This document shows, one piece after another, positions 53,337 to 60,523 of a DNA stretch of 64,000 nucleotides. The translations under genes and the position numbers were made by a program. The notes beneath the pieces were generated by a model. It was not told the DNA's origin, did no database searches, and saw nothing but the letters and a program-made list of their open reading frames with translations. The stretch is taken from contig NZ_AUHX01000001.1 of the NCBI RefSeq assembly GCF_000423405.1, positions 248,001-312,000 on the forward strand, written 5' to 3'. The DNA is from Mesonia mobilis DSM 19841. Its GTDB lineage: Bacteria > Bacteroidota > Bacteroidia > Flavobacteriales > Flavobacteriaceae. Positions within the stretch are counted from its first letter, which is position 1; the number at the start of each line of letters is the position of its first letter.

Positions 53337-53344
53337 CAAAAATA
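53337..53344 (-). promoter_or_regulatory. -7 element of the DUF3817 gene
   Basis: The minus strand reads TATTTTTG, a perfect TAnnTTTG match 16 bases before the preferred start at 53321. Confidence 0.45.
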
Positions 53345-53544
53345 ACGAAAAGCTTAAGTATAAACTATCATTTTTCTAGTAAAAGAATAGTTGTTAAAGC
53401 CTTTTAGAATCATTTTTTGAGATGATAAAATTTTGATATAATGAAATGATTTTTACAAAAATAAGCTTCAGTTTAAAATTATTTAGTCTAAAATAGATAC
53501 CTTTATCAAGTCTTTTTTATAAAATCTTAGAATAATTTATTTAG

Positions 53545-54184
53545 ATGAATACAAATAGTTTAAAGGTGGTAACTAATATTTGGTCTAAAATTGCCAAAAA
53601 TGCGACTACCAAAGAACTAGAAAAAATAGAAATAGAGATCTATAAAAAGATGCTTAACTTTTTTCAAGTAGGCGATTTTGCTTATATGATCTTGAATCTT
53701 TCCACCGCAAAACTGGAATATATTAGTGAAGAAATTGAAAAACTTAATGGTTATAAAAATTCTGAATGTGATTTAGATTTTTTAATCAATTCTATTCATC
53801 CCGATGATTTTCCGAATTTTATTTCTTTTGAATCGACCTCACTCAAGTTTTTTCTTGAATTACCAGTTGAAAAAATGATGAAATATAAGATCAGGTATAA
53901 TTACAGACTGCGAACTAAATCTGGAGAATATAAAAAAGTTTTGCAGCAAATTATGCCCATTCAGGTAGATGAAGAAGGCAATATGCTAAGAACCTTCGTG
54001 ATCTTAACCGATATTTCTCATTTAAAAGATAATCATAAAATGAAGTTATCGTACATCGGTTTTGATGGAGTTATGTATTAGTGTAAATACGGTGGCAACT
54101 CATCGTAAAAACATTCTCAAAAAGACAAAAACACACAATGTTTTAGATTTAGTAAAAAATGCGATCGATAAAGGGTGGATTTAA
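53545..54184 (+). pseudogene. PAS-LuxR-type regulator broken by internal deletion and frameshift
   Basis: The intact frame from ATG 53545 to TAG 54081 (178 residues) encodes a PAS domain (MILNLSTAKLEYISEEIEKL, SIHPDDFPNFISF, RLRTKSGEYKKVLQQIMPIQ) ending in MKLSYIGFDG. In the +1 frame, from about 54070 to TAA 54184, the sequence continues ISVNTVATHRKNILKKTKTH and ends NVLDLVKNAIDKGWI, which is the second half of a LuxR-type helix-turn-helix. The connecting linker and the first HTH helices (KREKEIL-type) are missing. I infer a deletion, probably over 100 bases, that also shifted the frame. The PAS part alone might still be made, but DNA binding is lost. Confidence 0.8.
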
Positions 54185-54221
54185 TTATAAATTTTATCTT
54201 TAAAACAAAAACTTGAGAAAT

Positions 54222-55238
54222 ATGAAAATATTAGTCACCGGAGGTCTAGGTTTTATTGGGTCTCATACTGTTGTCGCTTTGCTAAATGAAGGTTTTGAAG
54301 TAGTTATCATCGATAACCTTTCTAATTCATCTATCGGAGTTTTGGAAGGCATCACAAAAATCACCAATAAATCTCCGGAGTTTCATAAAATAGATTTAAG
54401 AGATAAAGATCGCGTAGAGCAATTTTTTGAAGAACACCAAGACCTTGAAGGTATCATACATTTTGCCGCTTCTAAAGCAGTAGGAGAAAGTGTTGAAAAA
54501 CCTCTTTTGTATTATGAAAACAATATAAATACATTGGTTTATATTCTTCAAGAGATGAGAAGAAAAGAACTTTCTAATTTTATTTTTAGCTCTTCTTGTA
54601 CGGTTTACGGTCAGGCAGATGAATTACCGATTACAGAAAATGCTCCGGTAAAGCAAGCAGAATCACCTTATGGTAACACAAAGCAAATCGGAGAAGAGAT
54701 CATTAGAGACTTTGCAAAAACAAATAATTCGTTTAAAGCTATTGCACTGCGTTATTTTAATCCGATTGGGGCTCATCCAACTGCAGAAATTGGAGAATTG
54801 CCTATTGGTACTCCACAAAATTTAATTCCGTATATCACGCAAACCGCTGCAGGAATTAGAGCAGAACTATCTGTATTTGGTGACGATTATCCTACAGAAG
54901 ATGGTACGTGTATTCGAGATTATATTCACGTGATGGATTTAGCCGAAGCTCACGTAGTTGCTCTGCAAAGACTAATAAAGAATAACAATAAGAAAAATTA
55001 TGAAGTATTTAATTTAGGTACGGGTAAAGGAAATTCTGTGCTTGAAGTTGTAAATACTTTTGAAGAAGTTTCTGGTAAAAAACTTCCGCATAAAATTGTA
55101 GCTAGAAGAGAAGGAGATGTAATTGCAGCCTATGCAGACACTACTAAAGCAAATTCAGACTTGGGCTGGACAGCACGTTTTAATCTGGAAGATGCTTTGG
55201 CAAGTGCTTGGAAATGGCAACAAAAGCAGCCAAGTTAA
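54222..55238 (+). CDS. galE: UDP-glucose 4-epimerase
   Basis: A 338-residue extended SDR interconverting UDP-glucose and UDP-galactose. MKILVTGGLGFIGSHTVVAL is the NAD-binding start. The catalytic Ser/Thr is in FSSSCTVYGQ and the Tyr-Lys pair in SPYGNTKQIGEE. ALRYFNPIGAH and YIHVMDLAEAHV are family hallmarks. A TTG at 54213 is in frame, but the ATG at 54222 matches relatives. It is adjacent to the YqaE-like gene, whose stop abuts its own. Confidence 0.96.
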   Translation: MKILVTGGLGFIGSHTVVALLNEGFEVVIIDNLSNSSIGVLEGITKITNKSPEFHKIDLRDKDRVEQFFEEHQDLEGIIHFAASKAVGESVEKPLLYYENNINTLVYILQEMRRKELSNFIFSSSCTVYGQADELPITENAPVKQAESPYGNTKQIGEEIIRDFAKTNNSFKAIALRYFNPIGAHPTAEIGELPIGTPQNLIPYITQTAAGIRAELSVFGDDYPTEDGTCIRDYIHVMDLAEAHVVALQRLIKNNNKKNYEVFNLGTGKGNSVLEVVNTFEEVSGKKLPHKIVARREGDVIAAYADTTKANSDLGWTARFNLEDALASAWKWQQKQPS

Positions 55239-55397
55239 TTATCTTTTACTAGTCACGTAAAACGCGTGAATTACGCCCGGAAGCCAAAAGATTAAGGTTA
55301 AAATAAGGTTGATTAAAAAATCTTTACCTAAGCCTTTGTTTACAAAAACGCCTAAGGGTGGTAAGATAATATTTAAAATAATAGTTAGTAAAGACAT
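55239..55397 (-). CDS. YqaE/Pmp3 family membrane peptide, 52 aa
   Basis: A 52-residue proteolipid starting at ATG 55397. Two hydrophobic helices, LLTIILNIILPPLGVFV and FLINLILTLIFWLPGVIHAF, flank a short loop; the ILPPLGV motif and the closing GVIHAFYV are diagnostic of Pmp3/YqaE (UPF0057). Such proteins are linked to membrane potential under salt or cold stress. Its stop codon lies immediately next to the galE stop, tail to tail. Confidence 0.93.
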   Translation of the reverse strand: MSLLTIILNIILPPLGVFVNKGLGKDFLINLILTLIFWLPGVIHAFYVTSKR

Positions 55398-55484
55398 TGT
55401 TTTTGTTTTTTATTTAAAACTAAGCAATGTTTTTTTACTGTAATAAAGATTATAGATAAGTATAACAGCTATTTAACTAATGTG

Positions 55485-56123
55485 TTAAGGACAGTTGAAT
55501 TCTATATCGTAAACAGGGTAACTGTAAGCCCTCCCAAAATCGTAATGCCACCATTCCGTTCTAATCGTGTGAAAACCGAATTTCTTTAAGCCTTCTCGCA
55601 GTAATTTTCTATTCGCAAGAACCTTAGCAGGTAATTTTTTGTAAGCTTGATGAGCTTCTTCTCCAAAATGATCATAACCGGTTCCCATTTCTAATGGCTT
55701 CCCATTTTCTTTATTCACTAGCGTCAAGTCTACTGCCGCGCCACGATTATGTACCGATTTTTTAGTGTAGGGATTAGCCACATAACGAGCATCGGGATAA
55801 ATTTTCCACATCTTTTTTTGAGCACTTAAAGGCCGATAACAATCAAAAAGTTTGATTTGATAACCTAAATCACAAAAATAATTATTGGCTTTTGCTAAAG
55901 CTTCAGCTACTTCTGGTAATAACAAACATTTTTCACAATCGTAAATAGGTTGTTCTAAAAAGTTGTTTGCAGTCGCATATCGAACATCGTAGGTAAAACT
56001 ATCGTCATAATTTTCTAGATCGATAAAATGACTCAAGCTGTCTTTAGTTTGTGAAAAAACATATAACGGGAAACAGCATAAGATAACCAAAAGCATTCTC
56101 ATACTTATAAATGTAAACATCAT
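55485..56123 (-). CDS. M15-family D-Ala-D-Ala dipeptidase (VanX/DdpX-like)
   Basis: An exported zinc dipeptidase of about 205-212 residues. The signal peptide is MRMLLVILCCFPLYVFSQ, with alternative Met codons just upstream (56123, 56102, 56096). Zinc ligands are in SVHNRGAAVDLTL (His and Asp) and the catalytic Glu and His in TEWWHYDFGRAY. DCYRPLSAQKKMW holds the conserved Arg. Several cysteines (CEKCLLL, FCDLGYQ) suggest disulfides. In non-resistant bacteria such enzymes recycle or trim D-Ala-D-Ala; there are no vanH/vanA genes here. Confidence 0.92.
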   Translation of the reverse strand: MMFTFISMRMLLVILCCFPLYVFSQTKDSLSHFIDLENYDDSFTYDVRYATANNFLEQPIYDCEKCLLLPEVAEALAKANNYFCDLGYQIKLFDCYRPLSAQKKMWKIYPDARYVANPYTKKSVHNRGAAVDLTLVNKENGKPLEMGTGYDHFGEEAHQAYKKLPAKVLANRKLLREGLKKFGFHTIRTEWWHYDFGRAYSYPVYDIEFNCP

Positions 56124-56133
56124 TGTGGGGAAA

Positions 56134-56162
56134 AATAAAAAAGCCTTCTTAAAAAGAAGGCC
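56134..56162 (-). terminator. Intrinsic terminator after the 122-aa gene
   Basis: GCCTTCTT / AAGAAGGC stem (56143-56150 with 56154-56161). On the minus strand it is followed by TTTTTTATTTTT. It separates the 122-aa gene from the downstream M15 peptidase gene. Confidence 0.85.
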
Positions 56163-56186
56163 GGTGTTGTTAAATTTTAGTAAAAA

Positions 56187-56555
56187 TTAGTCTTCGTAAG
56201 CCTGAAGCGCTTCATTGTATTCTCTAATTTCTTCAATATTCATTGGGTTTTCAGCGTTTTTAATAAGGTTGATTAGGTACATCAAACTCTCATCGGCGCT
56301 AAACTCTTGTGTGCTAAACTCTTCTTCTTCACCTTCAATAGGCTCATCTTCCGGGATTGGGATATCGAACGTATAATTTTCTTCTAAATGTTCGTATGTT
56401 AAACGTAAAGCTTTGGCAACCACAGGAAGCTTTTCTTCCACAGCGTAAGGGCGTAGTAGCTTTAAATCTTCAACTAATGTATTGGTAATAATACCGGCGT
56501 GATCTAAATCGTCTAAGATCTTTTTGATTAATTTCTGAGCTTTAGGATTATTCAA
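56187..56555 (-). CDS. Hypothetical acidic protein, 122 aa
   Basis: A soluble, strongly acidic, helix-rich protein that looks conserved in flavobacteria, but I cannot assign a family. It starts MNNPKAQKLIKKILDDLDHAG, has KLPVVAKALRLTYEHLEENY, a Glu-rich linker (PIPEDEPIEGEEEEFS) and a C-terminal helical part (SLMYLINLIKNAENPMNIEE). No signal or membrane segment. Its promoter-like TATTTTTG is at 56585-56592. It diverges from the helicase gene. Confidence 0.8.
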   Translation of the reverse strand: MNNPKAQKLIKKILDDLDHAGIITNTLVEDLKLLRPYAVEEKLPVVAKALRLTYEHLEENYTFDIPIPEDEPIEGEEEEFSTQEFSADESLMYLINLIKNAENPMNIEEIREYNEALQAYED

Positions 56556-56584
56556 AATCGAGTTTTTTAAAGGTTAACGGGTTA

Positions 56585-56592
56585 CAAAAATA
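56585..56592 (-). promoter_or_regulatory. -7 element of the 122-aa gene
   Basis: The minus strand reads TATTTTTG, a perfect TAnnTTTG match 30 bases before the start at 56555. Confidence 0.45.
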
Positions 56593-56767
56593 AATTTTTA
56601 ATACTTCCTTTCTTTATAAATTTTAAAAAATGTAGATATTTTTTTCAAGACAATCATCGAAATAATCGTTGACCATTTTTATAATCTTATAAGGCTTTGA
56701 CTGTGAATAAACTAAAATTAAATTGAGATTTTAGGGGTAAATATTTCAATAAACCTTTAAAACTGAT

Positions 56768-56775
56768 TAATTTTG
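56768..56775 (+). promoter_or_regulatory. -7 element of the helicase gene
   Basis: TAATTTTG, a perfect TAnnTTTG match 44 bases before the helicase ATG. No clear -33 TTG at the standard distance. Confidence 0.4.
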
Positions 56776-56819
56776 CAGGGTTTTATTTTAAGAATTACAA
56801 GAAGAGGAGATAACGATTT

Positions 56820-58319
56820 ATGGCTGAAAAAGTGGCAGAAAAGAAATTATACGACTATCAAGAAGCAGATTTACAGAAGATATTTTCATATCTAAATGAG
56901 GCGCCAGATAATTTTAATTTATTATATCAACTTCCTACAGGAGGTGGTAAAACGGTGGTGTTTTCTGAAATCGTTAGAAGATATATCGAGCAAACCAATA
57001 AAAAGGTAGTGATTTTAACTCACCGTATTGAGCTTTGTAAGCAAACTTCTAAAATGCTGAAGGGTTTCAACGTTAACAATAAGATCATTAACAGTAAGGT
57101 TAAAGAATTACCCGATCAAGACGAATATCAATGTTTTGTGGCCATGGTAGAAACTTTAAATAACCGTTTAAGTGATGATAAATTAGAAGTTTCTGATGTT
57201 GGTTTAGTGATTATTGATGAAGCGCATTATAACTCGTTCACGAAGCTATTTAAATACTTCGAAGAATCTTTTATTTTAGGAGTAACTGCTACACCGTTAA
57301 GTTCGAATATAAAATTACCGATGAAGGATAATTACCAAGAACTTATTGTAGGTAATTCTATTCCTTCGTTGATTGAAAAAGGCTTTTTAGCACGTGCAAA
57401 CACCTATAGTTACGATGTTGGTTTAACTTCGCTACAAGTCGGGATTAACGGAGATTACACCGTAAAATCTTCAGAAGATCTATATACGAATTTTTCGATG
57501 CAAGAGAAGCTCGTGCAAGCTTACGAAGAGCGTTGTAAAGGTAAGAAAACATTAATCTTTAATAACGGTATTAATACCTCGTGGTATGTTTACCAAACCT
57601 TTAAAGATGCGGGTTACGAGATTAGGCATTTAGACAATACGCATAGTAAAAAAGAACGTAAAGACATTTTGCGCTGGTTTAAAGAGAAACCGGATGCTAT
57701 TCTAACTTCGGTAAGTATTTTAACCACCGGTTTTGATGAACCTACTGTTGAAAATATTATTCTTAACCGAGCAACTAAATCTCTTACCTTATATTATCAA
57801 ATGATCGGGCGTGGTTCTCGTAAATTACCGGGTAAAGATGAATTTAGCGTAATTGACCTTGGGAATAATGCTGCTCGTTTCGGACTTTGGGATGCTCCGG
57901 TAGATTGGCAATTGATCTTTAAGAACCCGGATTATTTCTTAGAGAACATCACTTCAGATGAAGATATTGAACGTGAGTTTAAATATAAAATGCCGGAAGA
58001 AGTTCGGGAGATGTTTAAAAACTCTGATAATATTGAATTCGATATTAAAGAAGCTTATGAAGCGGCTGTAAACAACGGAGAGAAATCGAAAAAAGTATTA
58101 GAAGAATCGATCGACCAACACGCGCAAATGTGTGCAGAAAATAGTGAAGATGTGTTTGATGCCAGAATTTTAGCTCGTGAGTTAGACGATGATATTCGTG
58201 ATCGTGTAAAACGTTATTCTCGTTGTATCATTAATAACACCAAGAACTATAGAGATTGGTTATTTGAAGATTATAACCGTAAATTAAGATCTAGAATCAA
58301 TGAAATGTTTCAGGATTAA
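56820..58319 (+). CDS. Superfamily 2 DEAD/DEAH-box helicase
   Basis: A 499-residue SF2 nucleic-acid translocase related to the SSL2/RadD group. Motif I is LPTGGGKTVVFSE, motif Ia VILTHRIELCKQT, motif II VIIDEAHYNSF, motif III GVTATPLS. In the second domain motif V is ILTTGFDEPTVENI and motif VI YQMIGRGSRKLPGKDEF. The C-terminal hundred residues are charged and family-specific, without a zinc cluster. DNA repair or RNA metabolism are both possible. Confidence 0.92.
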   Translation: MAEKVAEKKLYDYQEADLQKIFSYLNEAPDNFNLLYQLPTGGGKTVVFSEIVRRYIEQTNKKVVILTHRIELCKQTSKMLKGFNVNNKIINSKVKELPDQDEYQCFVAMVETLNNRLSDDKLEVSDVGLVIIDEAHYNSFTKLFKYFEESFILGVTATPLSSNIKLPMKDNYQELIVGNSIPSLIEKGFLARANTYSYDVGLTSLQVGINGDYTVKSSEDLYTNFSMQEKLVQAYEERCKGKKTLIFNNGINTSWYVYQTFKDAGYEIRHLDNTHSKKERKDILRWFKEKPDAILTSVSILTTGFDEPTVENIILNRATKSLTLYYQMIGRGSRKLPGKDEFSVIDLGNNAARFGLWDAPVDWQLIFKNPDYFLENITSDEDIEREFKYKMPEEVREMFKNSDNIEFDIKEAYEAAVNNGEKSKKVLEESIDQHAQMCAENSEDVFDARILARELDDDIRDRVKRYSRCIINNTKNYRDWLFEDYNRKLRSRINEMFQD

Positions 58320-58350
58320 TTACTGAAACATTCAATTTATAAAAATGAAA

Positions 58351-58379
58351 AAGCCAGATTTTAGAATCTGGCTTTTTTT
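58351..58379. terminator. Intrinsic terminator between helicase and VTT genes
   Basis: AAGCCAGATT / AATCTGGCTT stem followed by a T-run on the plus strand, with an A-tract on the other side, between convergent genes. Confidence 0.88.
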
Positions 58380-58405
58380 ATAGGTTGAAATTTAATTGAA
58401 TTTTT

Positions 58406-59026
58406 TTAGTTGAGTGCTCCAAAAATAGCGACACCATATAAGAAGAAACGTAAGAAACGTAACAATCCGAATAGTAAATAACTACCAAAAGGAAATTTAA
58501 TAATCCCGGCAGCCATACTTGAGATAGAAAATGGTACCGGTAATAACGCTCCTACGATAATTAAAAAACCACCCCATTTACGCATGTTTTTAATGTGTTT
58601 GGCCATTTTTACTTCTAAGTACACAAATACCGATGGAATGCTGGCAATACCTCTTCCCATAAAATAAGAAAGAATACCACCGCAATAAGAAAGGGTAGCG
58701 ATAGCTGCTAAATACCATTCTGGATGTGCAGATTTTCCTGCCCAGGCAATAAAAATTTCCGGAGGAATTAATCCTAAAATAGATTCTGAAGCAAAAAATA
58801 CAGATAAAACTCCGAGTGGCGGAAAGTTATCGGTCACATATGCTAATATGTCATTAATATCGATAACGAAAAAATGAACACAAATAAGCGCAGCTATAAA
58901 AACTAAAATAGGAATAGCTGCTTTTAATAAACTTTTACCTACAAAACTATAAAACCCTGTGTAGGAGTAATATTGATGTAGGAGTTTCCATTTAGGTTTA
59001 CGGTTTGTTGGGCGTTTGTTCTTCAT
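58406..59026 (-). CDS. VTT-domain (DedA/YqaA-like) membrane protein
   Basis: A 206-residue inner-membrane protein. After a basic start, hydrophobic segments include IPILVFIAALICVHFFVI, LGVLSVFFASESILGLIPP and GFLIIVGALLPVPFSISSMA. The motif ESxxxxxPPEIFIAWAG followed by GGILSYFMGRGI and the LPVPFSISSMAAGI stretch match the VTT/SNARE-associated Golgi domain, whose members scramble or flip lipids such as undecaprenyl phosphate. The substrate is not evident here. Confidence 0.88.
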   Translation of the reverse strand: MKNKRPTNRKPKWKLLHQYYSYTGFYSFVGKSLLKAAIPILVFIAALICVHFFVIDINDILAYVTDNFPPLGVLSVFFASESILGLIPPEIFIAWAGKSAHPEWYLAAIATLSYCGGILSYFMGRGIASIPSVFVYLEVKMAKHIKNMRKWGGFLIIVGALLPVPFSISSMAAGIIKFPFGSYLLFGLLRFLRFFLYGVAIFGALN

Positions 59027-59099
59027 AAGTAATAAGCGTAAAAATAAGGGGTAATTTTACACGAGCCAATAAATAAATGGTAAGAATTAGTTAATAAAA

Positions 59100-60380
59100 T
59101 TAACTTTTGTAAGTCGGATTCATCTGGCTTAATTCTCTAAAATCATATCCGGTTGGCAATTCATATAATTCTAAATTAAAATAGGGGGTAGCGGCTAATA
59201 AATGATCAAAAATATCGGCAATAATATGTTCGTAATTTTGCCATACTTTATCTTTACTAAATGCATAAATTTCTAACGGAATTCCTTGAGGTGTTGGGTC
59301 TAATTGTCGTGTCATGATCATCATATCTTTGTTGATCGCAGAATGCTGGTTTAAATAGGCATCGACATATTTTCTGAAAATTCCGAAGTTGGTCATATTT
59401 CTACCATTCAGTAACACTTCTTTATTTACTTTGTTCTTTTGGTTGTGTTGATCGATATCGGCTTGACGCTTTTCAAGATAATCGCTAATCAATTCAAATT
59501 GTTTAAATTTTTGCAATTCTTCATCGTTTATATAATGAATACTCGTCGCTTGTATTAAGAGTGCTCTTTTTATTCTTCTTCCACCGGAAACACTCATTCC
59601 ACGCCAGTTTTTAAACGAATCAGAAATCAAATAATAAGTAGGGATCGTGGTAATGGTGTTATCAAAATTTCTCACTTTAACTGAAGCTAGATTAATTTCG
59701 ATCACATCACCATCGGCGCCATATTTTTCCATAGTGATCCAATCGCCAATTCTTACCGTATCGTTCACCGTTACTTGAATACTGGCGACAAAACCTAAGA
59801 TCGTATCTTTAAAAATTAAAAGAATAATTGCAGAAACCGCTCCTAAGGCAGTTAGAAATTCAACAATAGATTTACCGGTTAAAATGGTAAAGACTACAAT
59901 AAAACCAATACCCCAAGAAAAAATTAAAAAAACCTGTAGGTAGCTTTCAATAGGTTTGTCTTTAAAATTTTCTAAAGATTTTAAAAAGTCTTTTACCGTA
60001 AGTAAAACACTTCGAATAAGCCAGATCACTAAAAATACGGTTACAATATCTAAGAAAGTATCGACCTCGTCTTTAACTTCAGGATAATCCCGCAATACAA
60101 ACGGCATCACCCATTTTAAAATGAACACCGAAAGTAAATGGCAAAAGTTTAAAAATACTTTATTATGAAATAGATGATCGTCAAACTCACTAATGGTTTT
60201 TTGCGCTACTAAGCCTAATGTTCTTTTAAAAATGTTACGTAAAACTCGATTAAAAGTGTAGGTGATGATGAGTAAAATAATGGTGTTGATCACCACATTT
60301 ACAAAACTTGCTGCACTTTTAGACCAACCAAAATCTATAAAAAGATCATAAAAATAATGTGTGATGCTAGTAATATCCAT
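59100..60380 (-). CDS. MscS-family mechanosensitive channel (YbdG-like)
   Basis: A 426-residue channel. About five membrane segments come first (FVNVVINTIILLIITYTF, LDIVTVFLVIWLIRSVLL, VFLIFSWGIGFIVVFTIL), then the pore-lining region IVEFLTALGAVSAIILLIFKDTILGFVASIQ. The beta domain has RIGDWITMEKYGADGDVIEINLASVKVRNFDNT and IPTYYLISDSFKNWRGMS, as in the YbdG/miniMscS type. A C-terminal extension of about 150 residues follows. It opens on membrane tension. A full promoter lies upstream. Confidence 0.92.
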   Translation of the reverse strand: MDITSITHYFYDLFIDFGWSKSAASFVNVVINTIILLIITYTFNRVLRNIFKRTLGLVAQKTISEFDDHLFHNKVFLNFCHLLSVFILKWVMPFVLRDYPEVKDEVDTFLDIVTVFLVIWLIRSVLLTVKDFLKSLENFKDKPIESYLQVFLIFSWGIGFIVVFTILTGKSIVEFLTALGAVSAIILLIFKDTILGFVASIQVTVNDTVRIGDWITMEKYGADGDVIEINLASVKVRNFDNTITTIPTYYLISDSFKNWRGMSVSGGRRIKRALLIQATSIHYINDEELQKFKQFELISDYLEKRQADIDQHNQKNKVNKEVLLNGRNMTNFGIFRKYVDAYLNQHSAINKDMMIMTRQLDPTPQGIPLEIYAFSKDKVWQNYEHIIADIFDHLLAATPYFNLELYELPTGYDFRELSQMNPTYKS

Positions 60381-60399
60381 TTAGGCTTAAAATTTTGTA

Positions 60400-60430
60400 C
60401 AAAAATACATTTGAAATTTTGTACTGCCAA
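60400..60430 (-). promoter_or_regulatory. Promoter of the MscS-family gene
   Basis: On the minus strand TTG (60430-60428) and TATTTTTG (60407-60400) are separated by 20 bases, both matching the Bacteroidota consensus, 19 bases before the start at 60380. Confidence 0.65.
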
Positions 60431-60491
60431 GAAGTATTGGGCTTAGCTGATAAACTATTCTTAAAGAAACTAAAAAATTGTACAGTTTAAA

Positions 60492-60499
60492 TAACTTTG
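60492..60499 (+). promoter_or_regulatory. -7 element of the FUSC gene
   Basis: TAACTTTG, a perfect TAnnTTTG match 24 bases before the ATG at 60524. It lies back to back with the MscS promoter. Confidence 0.5.
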
Positions 60500-60523
60500 T
60501 GCCAAACTTTGCAAACCTGCTGA

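Noticed and set aside
55485-56123. Vancomycin-resistance determinant (VanX)
   Set aside because: The M15 dipeptidase motifs are present, but there is no vanH, vanA or vanRS gene nearby; chromosomal homologues of this kind serve peptidoglycan turnover.
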